From Echinometra lucunter (taxonomy: Eukaryota; Echinodermata; Echinoidea; Camarodonta; Echinometridae), in NCBI GenBank assembly GCA_029962745.1, contig CM057162.1, forward strand, positions 16,539,817 through 16,603,816: a stretch of 64,000 nt of DNA, read 5' to 3'. The position numbers and the translations under genes were made by a program. The notes under the pieces were generated by a model. The model saw only the letters and a program-made list of their open reading frames with translations, did not search any database and was not told the DNA's origin. Positions 36,560 through 45,887 of this stretch are shown one piece after another; position 1 is the first letter of the stretch, and every line of letters begins with the position of its first letter.

Positions 36560-37998
36560 TTTCTTTTTTTAATTATAACTATGTCAACCATTGCCTTTAA
36601 CTTAACCATGGGCTAAGTGTGGTAATAACCCTCGTCTAACTTGTAATTTTAACCCTGGGTTCAAGATTTCGTATTCCGATAGCAAGGTTTAGCTTAACTC
36701 TGGTCTAAGTGTAGTAATAAATCACTCAAAAGTTAGACTCACGCAGGGGGTAGTTTAAGTCTGGTTTATCTCCCATTCACGTAGAAAGTGCTGCGTATGG
36801 CCAGGCAGCGCAGTGCTGGCCGCAGGACATGATACCGTACAAGTAGACCTAACGTTAATAGACCCAACGATTTGTTACCCAAAGTTACACTTCAGTTAAC
36901 CGTTATTTATCGTCGACATTGTTATAAAAATTTATAATAAAAAAACCCCCTGGCCCTAAAGACAGATGTTAGGCCTATTCAAAGCTAGAGAACCTACCGC
37001 AGGCGCAGTCTAACTAACGTAGGATGAGGGGACCCTAAAAAAAAAGAAAAAAAAAAAAAACGAAATCGAAGCCGCCTCTTTTTTTTTTTCTTTATATTCA
37101 ACAAAAATTATTTATTCCATGGCACTAGACCTTAATTATCATCAATATTTGTTCTTTATGATATTGTCTAACACAACTCACAAATGTTAGAAAATTAGGA
37201 ATTAGAAAATTAATAATTATTGCTTGTAAAGTACTTTAAATGGCTGTTTTAAATAGACTGTCCAGATACACAACCATTTGGACACACAATATCTGGGTAG
37301 GAAAAAAAAAAGAAAAGAAAGCTTTTGTTCCGGTCTGCCCTAAGGCTAAGCTGAGCTAAGTTAAGTTAGGGAGTATTTTGCTAAACATATCTATATGGTA
37401 TTAGTACAGAATGAAATTGAATATTCTACAGACAACAATGACGGTCACACCCGAAAAGTTGCCATGTAGGCCTACTTGGAAGTTGGAGTCGATCGTCTGT
37501 TTGCGCGCTGACGACAAATCGATCTACGCGCTGTGCGCCGTATCGTAAAGTGCATTCACTTCTTCTGATCTATTTTCTTGATGCAAGATGATATAAGGCC
37601 AAGGGCTAACGTTATCTGTCGCCGGTTCGCGGCCGACAGGCCAGGCAGGGGATGTGTTTGGCCGGGGCTGAGCATGCCTGGTATGTCAGCAAAGGCAAAG
37701 CCGACGTACCCTCCCCTGCTGTGGTAGGCTGTTAATGTTGTGCTGTCTTGATTTCGCGAGCGAGGAAGGAGATGAGCTCTACTAAGCATGTGCAGTAGAA
37801 TCTACATGTCAATTAAACCTTGGTTTTGTGTTTAGCCCAGGGTTAAATTTAAAACCTTGGTTTAGATAAACCAAGCTATCAGAATACAAATGAGAGTTAA
37901 ACTACACTTAGACCAGATGTGAGGTCTAAATGTACTCTAATTAGCCTGAGGTTAAATTTAGCCTGGGGTTAAATTTTACTGCTATCAGAATACGGGCC
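36560..37998. repeat. Degenerate inverted-repeat element with GTATTCTGATAGC motifs
   Basis: The left part (36560-36780) and right part (37805-37998) carry inverted copies of TCTGGTCTAAGTGTAGT, AACCCTGGG and GTATTC(T/C)GATAGC. The right end GCTATCAGAATACGGGCC is the exact inverse of the sequence at 32163. The middle, including a minus-strand 77-codon frame, has no recognisable domain. It is probably an old DNA-transposon derivative. Confidence 0.55.
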
Positions 37999-38633
37999 AC
38001 TGCGTTTTGCTCTGCAAATGTAAGATTGTAACATATTCATATTAGCAAACAGTTGCTTTAGTTATTTTATTTTTTGGGACAGAACTAAGTAAGCAAGCAG
38101 CAAGGTTCGAAGAAAATAATTTTTATTACGATTGAATTTAAGCTTAGAATATGTATAACATAGAAAAGTAGAAAATGAGTCCATAGAAAAAGGAAATAAT
38201 TTCATTCAAACAGTTAAAACCGTGGTATGGATTGTTTTAAAAATCTGTTTTTCGCGAAAAATACAAAATGCCCCGAATAACGTGACGGTATTGGTTATTT
38301 CAAAAAATTTTAAGGGCTGCTTAGATAAGCTCCTTTTAAAAAATCTATTTTTTATGCATCATTGGCAAAAAAAAAATGAAATGATTTATATTTAGGACAT
38401 GGATATGACAACATTTATTATCAAAGAGCAAGAATCTCCATTTCATGTTTAACATCTGAGTCCCAATAATATGTTAGTGTTGTTTTAGGAAAAATGATTT
38501 GGGTTCCTGGATGTGACTTATTTTAGGTTTGGGTGTTTTACGATACTCGAATGATATTGTTCCTTTCCTGCCGTATAATCAATAATGAAATAAAATGATT
38601 TTTTTCCTCTTTGGGTTTTATGCTCTGCATCAG

Positions 38634-38756
38634 ATTTCTTGTCCGGTGGAGTAATTGCCCTTATAGTAATTGAGGTTCTTATTGGGGTTTCCGTTTTCAT
38701 ACTGCTGTACGTGTGTTACAAAGGGAAGGAATATATCGAACTTCAAAATCACTCAG
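38634..38756 (+). CDS. Ig receptor exon: transmembrane segment
   Basis: 123 bp, phase 1-1, acceptor CTGCATCAG, donor G|GTAATT. It encodes a short linker, a hydrophobic helix of about 24 residues (GVIALIVIEVLIGVSVFILL) and a basic stop-transfer region (CYKGKEYIELQ). YIEL fits a tyrosine-based sorting consensus YxxL; it is not a canonical ITIM because the upstream position is Lys. One glutamate sits within the helix, which is unusual for a simple anchor. Confidence 0.82.
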
Positions 38757-39053
38757 GTAATTTCTCAATCCTTTCTTTCCGTAGTAAAGGCTAGAGAAGA
38801 CAATATTTTCCTCATCTAATTTTTAAGAAGGCTTCGTGTAATTATTACCCAATGAGGCATGTTTACTGTATTAAAGCTTAAACTGAGTTCTGGTCTTCGG
38901 ATTATAATTTGAAGTAAACTGTTTCTATAAGCAATTGGAAAGGCTTATTATGGAAGGACATTTGCACAATGGCCGTGTGAAAGCAGGTGTTCGTGTCCCT
39001 TCAACACGTAAAATCCCGCTGCAACACATCTCGCCGAAAAATTGTTGAACTAT

Positions 39054-41051
39054 ATAAACACAACAAAAAAAGTAACTTCACCCCTAAACAAAATGCTGTA
39101 ACTTTTCAACGAAGAGGTTTTGAGCAAAATGATTTGGCATGAATGTTCCTACACTAATTTACCAACTTCTGTGAGAAAATGAGATTGATCCGTCAAGTCA
39201 TGCGTTAGTGAGCAGGCACTAAAGGAAAAATGTCACTTTTTAAAATTCACAAGCATCATATCATGACTTTGAGTCAAGGATATCGGAACACATTTCAAGT
39301 TTTCAGCGTTTGAAGGCATGCACCATGAATTTCATGTGCTTTCCAACATATACCAAATGACCTGAGGGCCAAATTTCACGCTTGAGTGAGCACAAGGTGA
39401 AAATTGCAGAAACTGCAGTTTTGACATCTTTCGCGCGGTAAATTTGATCTAATGCAAAGCAATTCGTGTTTTGGACTGGTGTTTGCAACTTTTGCAATTG
39501 ATACCTATTAATTCACGGCTGAATGAACACGTAATAAAAACAAAATATCACCGTATTAAAATTTTCAAGTAATTATTGCTTTATTTTTGGGCACTAAAAA
39601 TCATATTGATAACATTTTTAGCATGTTTATATGACCGGTGTACATGTATCAATGATCCCGTGGCATTTTCATGGAAAGTTCACGCTTCAGTGAGCCCGTG
39701 GGACTGGAAAAGTTCATTTTTCACTTATGGACCAAAACTCAATTGCTTAAGTTGGGTAACCATCATAAGTCTTTATGGGGAGTTCATCTGATTTGATTTT
39801 CATCGAAATCCCGATCTCTTACGCTTCAGTGAGCAAAAAAGACGAGAAAATCATGAAAATGAGAAGAAAATTTAGCACTTTGTCCCTGCTCCCTGCTGCA
39901 CCGGATACTTAATTTGGCGTAAGATCCTGTTTGTTAGTGACCTCAGGAAGATATATGCCAACTTTCATGAAAAAGCTCACATTAGAATGAACAATAATCA
40001 TCAATGAAAATAGGCCACATTTCACGTTTTGTTTCCTCCCCCATTGACAATATGTAGAGTAAGGGAGCAGAGTTTTAACAAAAGTGAAATGTGGCCTATT
40101 TTCATTGATGATTATTGTTCATTCTACAGTGAGTTTTTTCATGAAAGTTAGGACATATCTTCCTGAAGTCACTAGCTAAGAGGATCTTACGTCAAATTAA
40201 GTATCCAGTGCGGCACGGAGCAGGGACAAAGTGCTAAAATTTCTTCTCATTTTCATAATTTTCTCGTCTCTTTTGCTCATTGAAGCGTAAGAGATCGGGA
40301 TTTCGATGAAAATCAAATCAGATGAACTCCCCATAAAGACTTATGATGGTTACCCAAATTAAGCAATTGAGTTTTGGTCCATAAGTGAAAATGAACTTTT
40401 CCAGTCCCACGTGCTCACTGAAAGCGTGAACTTTCCATGAAAATGCCACGGGATCATTGATACATGTACACCGGTCATATAAACATGCTAAAAATGTTAT
40501 CAATATGATTTTTAGTGCACAAAAATAAAGCAATAATTACTTGAAAATTTTAATACGGTGATATTTTGTTTTTATTACGTGTTCATTCAACCGTGAATTA
40601 ATAGGTATCAATTGCAAAAGTTGCAAACACCAGTCCATAACACGAATTGCTTTGCATTAGATCAAATTTACCTCGCGAAAGATGTCAAAACTACAGTTTT
40701 TGCAATTTTCACCTTGTGCTCACTAAAGCGTGAAATTTGGCCCTCAGGTCATTTGGTATGTTGGGAAGCACATGAAATTCATGGTGCATGCCTTCAAACG
40801 CTGAAAACTTGAAATGTGTTCCGATATCCTTGACTCAAAGTCATGATATGATGCTTGTGAATTTTAAAAAGTGACATTTTTCCTTTAGTGCCTGCTCACT
40901 CACGCATGACTTGACGGATCAATCTCATTTTCTCACAGAAGTTGGTAAATTAGTGTAGGAACATTCATGCCAATTCATTTTGTCAAAACCTCTTCGTTGA
41001 AAAGTTACAGCATTTTGTTTAGGGGTGAAGTTACTTTTTTATTGTGTTTAT
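39054..41051. mobile_element. 2-kb near-palindromic foldback element
   Basis: Two arms of about 970 bp (39054-40033 and 40079-41051) are inverted copies with scattered mismatches, separated by about 45 bp. The ends read ATAAACACAA then GTAACTTCACCCC and its inverse. Each arm carries a motif like ACGCTTCAGTGAGC at roughly 140-170 bp spacing (near 39206, 39378, 39520, 39680, 39821, 39980), so the arm itself looks like an ancient tandem repeat. Mirrored open frames in the arms (64-71 codons) follow from the symmetry and have no domain. No clear target duplication was seen. It lies in the intron after the transmembrane exon. Confidence 0.88.
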
Positions 41052-41644
41052 TTCACTGAATACATTGAGGTATTCACATAGCGTAGCTTCATCTATTAAG
41101 AAATTCTACGCAGAATGATCACTGTTTTCTCTAATTACTTGTGAATGAAGGGTTTGTAAGTTTTGGAGCGAAAGATTTATGAAACTAAACTCAAGTGATA
41201 TTTCAAGTATGATATTCTTCCTTAATAAAAGCTCGAGAAAAGAAGATATTTTTCACTTCTTCCAGAACTCCAGTTTCTCCGAAAGCTGAATAATTGGCCT
41301 TGTTTAGATGCAACACATTATCATCTCAACCAAGTCTCCATAGGAAAAAGGCAATAACATAATCAAATTAGGTTTTTCTTTTTTTTTTTAATTTCGTATT
41401 TCACACACATGTATGATAATTTTGTAATTATTGTTCCCGATATGAACCTAGCAAATATCGTTCTTCTACTCAGATTATGTTAGCACAAGGCTTTGGCCTA
41501 ACAAACAGCAGCAAAGCTTATGCGGATATGAACCATATCCTACTTTTTGTGAGGGTGTAAATTTAAAAACTCTTTCGAAAACTGTGACTAATCAATTCAT
41601 ACATGTGCTGCACTTGTTTTCCCTGTCTTTACTGTCTTACATAG

Positions 41645-41734
41645 ATGGCCCTGTAAACAATGATGGAGCTGTTGAGTCTCAGGGAAGCTTTCGCTCTAGA
41701 GTCAGACGTTGGCGTAAATTAGTCATATCAATGG
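41645..41734 (+). CDS. Ig receptor exon: basic cytoplasmic segment
   Basis: 90 bp, phase 1-1, acceptor CTTACATAG, donor G|GTATAA. It encodes DGPVNNDGAVESQGSF followed by a strongly basic stretch (RSRVRRWRKLV). No known motif; likely juxtamembrane or adaptor-binding. Assigned by phase, splice sites and position. Confidence 0.6.
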
Positions 41735-42174
41735 GTATAATGGAATATATTTATATTCATCTTGACCTGCCCAGAACATTTATGAATTGTTGCAAGTAAT
41801 AACAAAACACAACACAAGCTATCTTAAACCTTTCAAGGTTGATTTATATTTTCAGAGTTATGAAGAAAAAGCTGAACCTTGAGGAATATTAATATTAACA
41901 ATCTCAGTGATGTGCTTATAAATAGAACCACTGGAACTTCCCCTTTCATGTCAGTCTCAAACAAAAAAGTTCAAACGTACATACGTTACAATATTGTGTT
42001 CAGTGAACTTTTTTTCTCTCTCCCTCATATAAATCTATTTCAAAGGAGGTATACATTCATAATTTAATAATCAGAAAGATATGCCATGAAAATGACTTCC
42101 TAGTCAAACATGCTAGTATCAAATGATTGGCTTTTAAGTGTCTCGTTTTGACATTATATTTTACTTCCTTTCAG

Positions 42175-42255
42175 ACTTTGTCCGCTTCATAATCAGTGGC
42201 AAGAAAGAAGACCAAAACAGTCATGGTGCACATAATGACGAGGAGCAACCACTTA
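42175..42255 (+). CDS. Ig receptor exon: charged cytoplasmic segment
   Basis: 81 bp, phase 1-1, acceptor TTCCTTTCAG, consensus donor A|GTAAGT. It encodes FVRFIISGKKEDQ followed by an acidic end (NDEEQPL). It ends in phase 1, so it can splice in frame to the exon at 45583, giving Ser at the junction. If no such splicing occurs, a further terminal exon must lie downstream. Confidence 0.62.
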
Positions 42256-43254
42256 GTAAGTGTTTTACCCACACATTCTGTCTGAATTATCTTGTGTTCG
42301 TATTTAGAGAAGAAAATCCACTAGTATAGTTATATCAAGCAAGATTGGGTTTGAGTAAAATTAAAGAAAATGGGGAAGATGGTCGCTTAAGACTTAAGAT
42401 TGTTGCCATTTATTCAAGAATTACATTAATTGATAATTTTGTTTTAAAAAAAAGAAAACAAAAAAAAAAAAACGCCTAAGTGATCAAGTGATCGCAAACA
42501 AGCCTGGATCTTATGGATCCGCGATTCCAAACTTTGACGTTGCCTTCCGGTTTCGAATCTATGCTTCTCTCTCCTTTTGATACGATTTTTGCTATTATGA
42601 CATAAAGGTGAGAACATCGTGTTTCACATCAGAAAATAATCGCTCAGAAAATCATATTATTACTTATTCATAATAGTAAAGCCTTGAAAGTTGGAGTTTA
42701 CTTAAAATACAACTGTATATAGAATAATTCTAGTTCCACGATTTACAATGCTTAATTGTAACCACCTACTACCCTCCTCCCATCCTCAAAAAAGCAACAA
42801 CATGCTTCTCAAATGCCTCCGCCTAATTCAGTTATGTGGAATGGAATATCACATGATCTCACACTCCTTTTCATGCCAAGCAAACAATGTGAGACTATAT
42901 TAATCAGTTTCATGCCAACTTTCCATTTCGCTAATTGTACTTGAGCTTTTTTAAAGATATGAGTTATATCAGGGCCTCAGGGCTCCGTTTACTACATCCT
43001 GTTATCAAAAACAAGTTGCAATAACCTTTGTAGGCTACTGAAATCCTTACATCTGACTGGCTGAAGAGCACATTTGTCATAAAATATGTGGCAGTTGTTA
43101 AGTTTTATAAAATGGGATCCAGGTCTCAATTTCGCTAATGTACGCTTTTTAGTTAATGATTCGTGGTAAACATTTGTTAATTTGGAATCCTTGCAAAATA
43201 TGCAAGCAACCTAAACATGGATAAATAATTCTTATACCATGGCAGGATTATTAG
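42256..43254. other. Intronic or intergenic stretch
   Basis: No exon recognised. In particular no P-loop exon was found that could belong to the GTPase-like exons at 45.2-45.9 kb. Confidence 0.5.
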
Positions 43255-44971
43255 TATAGGTTTTCCCTGTCAATTTCATGATTTTGTCATGCAAGTTCAT
43301 ATTCCGAGCATTCAATTTCCCGCATTTCACGCTCGCAGCTCTGAAGCAGCTTTCAAATTCAAATTGGGTCATTCAGATTCACTATCCGAGCAATCAGTTG
43401 TTCATTTGGGTCATTCAAATTCAACGTAGGAGCATGCTTTTTGATAAATGGGCAATCAAATTCATTTCAAGCCGGCGACCGAATCTCCTTGGTCATTCAT
43501 ATTCGTTAAAAGGCAACCAAGATCCAAATAAATGCATTCAATTTAAAAGATTCATTGCATTTAGTTAGCTTGGGGTCAATGTGGGTGTTTTTCACTTAAT
43601 TTGGAATAAATTGGGCTTCTTTGCAAGACATTTGCCATAATGTTATCGTGCTTAAGTCCGCTATTTTACGTTTATGCCATAAATGCTTCCATCGAAACTG
43701 GTGACATGGAAATTATAACCATTTCATATTGCTGTTTATTTAGGCTTCCACATGAGAGATTATCAGATCATGTTGTTTGCCAGTTGGTTTTTTAATTGAC
43801 GCATTGTGTGTTTAGTGTTTTGATTTTGTCCTTTTATGGGTGGCGTCATCAAGGATGTAAGTTAGAAATTATGTCGTTAGGCTGTTAAAGTATTGAAGTA
43901 TACATGAGCATATAAGGACATTATATCATTGTAAATATACAAAGATAGGAAGAAAACTTCAATGAGAGTCATAGCTATGATAGTGTTTAGTTTCAAATTT
44001 TCGACCTTTGATTAGATGATCTTCAGAAATTGTAGGTAAAACTGAATATTTTGATACCTTCTTATATCAGTGTATGCAAAAACAGTTCTTATTCTGTTTT
44101 ACCTCAGTTCCTGAAGATGATCTAAATACAAGTCGAAAATTTGAAACTCCACACTATAACTCTCATCAGAGTTTTCTTCCTATCTTTGTATATTCATATC
44201 ATCCATAATAATTATGGATATCATTGTAAGTGGATACAAATTCAGAACAATATAGATCCCTTAAAAACAAAGAATAAGCATACTAGAAGCCTACGAAAAT
44301 GGGATTTTTTTTTCGTGTGTGTGTGTATGTGTGTGTGTGTGTGTGTGTTAGGGGTGAGGGATGTGCGGTATATTGTGTACATGCTAAAAAGGGATTGGTC
44401 AAGATAAACAATGTGTTGGTGAATTTGTGTCTGACCCCAAAAATTAGTTAAAGTCAACCAAAATTTGCGTACATTAATTTTCAACAATATTTGGGTAATT
44501 ATGACCATCATCATTTTGGTCAATCTTCATCAAAATTTTGGTCGGGCAATATGCGTCAACATAATAGTTATTTTGATTAATTCTTTTTCGTCGTGTGCTC
44601 GTCTATCAGAAACAACCAACGCTCGTCCCGCTCTCCCCCTCATAACCCCCTTTTTATCATCTCCACTAAATTGAGTGCACAAAGTAGGAAATTGATTGCC
44701 TGAAAATGAAATTGAACGCCCCAAACAGCGTCATCGTGACTACGAGTTGAATTTGAATGCGCAAGTAGGAAATACAATGCTCGCATTTGGAAACTGAACG
44801 TTCATGCGTGATTTTGAATTACGGAAAGAGAATAAGAGCGCCGATAAATGAAATTGATCGATCGGATTCGGAATTTGAAAGCCCGAATGTCTTCGCGGGG
44901 CGTGCGTGAAATTGAATGCACGTTCATGAATTGGAATGGAAAAAGTATGAAATTGACCGGGAAAACCTATA
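43255..44971. mobile_element. Foldback element with AAATTGAA-type repeated arms
   Basis: Ends TATAGGTTTTCCCTGTCAAT (43255) and the inverse ATTGACCGGGAAAACCTATA (ending 44971) delimit the element. The left arm (to about 43570) has repeated TCATTCAAATTC-like words and the right arm (from about 44660) repeated GAAATTGAAYG-like words, each roughly every 20-25 bp. TATA on both sides could be the target site or part of the repeat. A separate hairpin is nested inside. No transposase. Confidence 0.78.
43934..44194. repeat. Nested 260-bp hairpin
   Basis: AATATACAAAGATAGGAAGA at 43934 is inverted at the other end (TCTTCCTATCTTTGTATATT, ending 44194). The arms extend about 100 bp with mismatches and include CGAAAATTTGAAAC. 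It looks like a MITE inserted in the larger foldback element. Confidence 0.7.
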
Positions 44972-45245
44972 ATAGGAAGTGGGAGGGTGCAGCGACAGCA
45001 ATAGCATGAGCTTAAGTATCAGTACTCAATAATGGTTACAAGTAAAAGAATAGTTGTAATGGTCGTAATCATTGCATGAGAAATATCCTTTGAAGACAAA
45101 AAATGTAATTTCTCGTTCTACTTCAAATCAGTGCTATATTATGGGGGAAATGGTTTAACTCTATGTATACAGACTTATGATTATACATGTATCATTAAAA
45201 TGTAAGGTCGATCTTCCTAATGACCTCTTCTTTTCGTCAATACAG

Positions 45246-45315
45246 TACTCCGGTTGATCGGAATCCTGCACTGGAATTTATTAGAAAGTTTCCGGGAATG
45301 TTTATGATCACTTTG
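45246..45315 (+). pseudogene. IFI44-like GTPase exon, one base out of frame
   Basis: Acceptor CAATACAG and donor TTTG|GTAAGT bound a 70-bp segment. Entered in phase 2, as in the homologous exon 8953-9026 of the upstream GTPase gene, it reads TPVDRNPALEFIRKFPGMF, matching PAGQIAMMDFLQQFLNT in spacing and chemistry. The homologous exon is 74 bp; one codon plus one base is missing here, so it ends in phase 0 although the next exon needs phase 1. Through-splicing breaks the frame. It is either a decayed exon, a base-call error, or skipped. Confidence 0.55.
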
Positions 45316-45582
45316 GTAAGTTTCATTACAGTCTTGATAAATTGGATTTCATGGCTCTAGAATTTTGTGCATCAATACCAAATACTGTACCCAGTCAGAC
45401 AAAAAGCTGCGAAAGACTGAGATGATGATGATGATGGATTCTTATCATTTCGTATCTTTTAAACCTATGTCTGTATGTGTGCTCACCTTGCGCCAAACAT
45501 TTTTCTCTGTCAATGAAATCATATGGCAACTTTTACTGCTAATCAATGTTTCTGTTCCTCGTCTGTTGCAACGTTGTAACAG

Positions 45583-45887
45583 GTCGTTACGCTATGGTTG
45601 TTATCACTCATGAAGAGGATCTGAAAAATTCTACAGAAGCAGACGGAACTGCACAGAATGTGGATTTGGTTAAGATTCAAGGCGAGGTTCCAGAAAACTA
45701 CATTTGGACATTCGAGAACTATACTGTAAACCGTCATGTTCATGATACAAAGAAAAGTGTGGATTACTTGAAGTTCCTCTGGCAGTGCCTGGATGTGGGG
45801 GAACGAAACATACAGTTTAAGAAGGAATGGGAAGCAGAGCAGCGAGCTAATAAGCAACGTTCCTTCTGGTGCCATTTGACTAAATAA
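45583..45887 (+). CDS. IFI44-like C-terminal exon (possible receptor tail)
   Basis: Acceptor GTTGTAACAG, phase 1 entry, stop TAA at 45885-45887, about 101 codons. It is homologous to the last exon of the GTPase gene at 9604: MVVITHEED (G4 strand; cf. MIVVTNETS), IWTFENYT and YLKFLWQCLDVGERNI (cf. YLRFLLKCLDVAEGNI). It lacks the hydrophobic tail anchor of the upstream paralogue and ends after SFWCHLTK. No P-loop exon lies upstream in this window. It joins in frame to the receptor exon ending at 42255, so it could be the cytoplasmic end of the Ig receptor, or the stump of a duplicated GTPase gene. AATAAA overlaps the stop codon. Confidence 0.7.

Noticed and set aside
39303..40812. Mirrored 64-71 codon frames in the palindrome arms
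   Set aside because: They occur in both arms only because of the inversion; no domain, no codon conservation visible.
39054..41051. Target duplication for the 2-kb palindrome
   Set aside because: The bases next to the two ends do not match convincingly.
42256..45245. P-loop exon for a second complete GTPase gene
   Set aside because: No GxxxxGKS-coding exon found on the plus strand; most of the interval is a foldback element.
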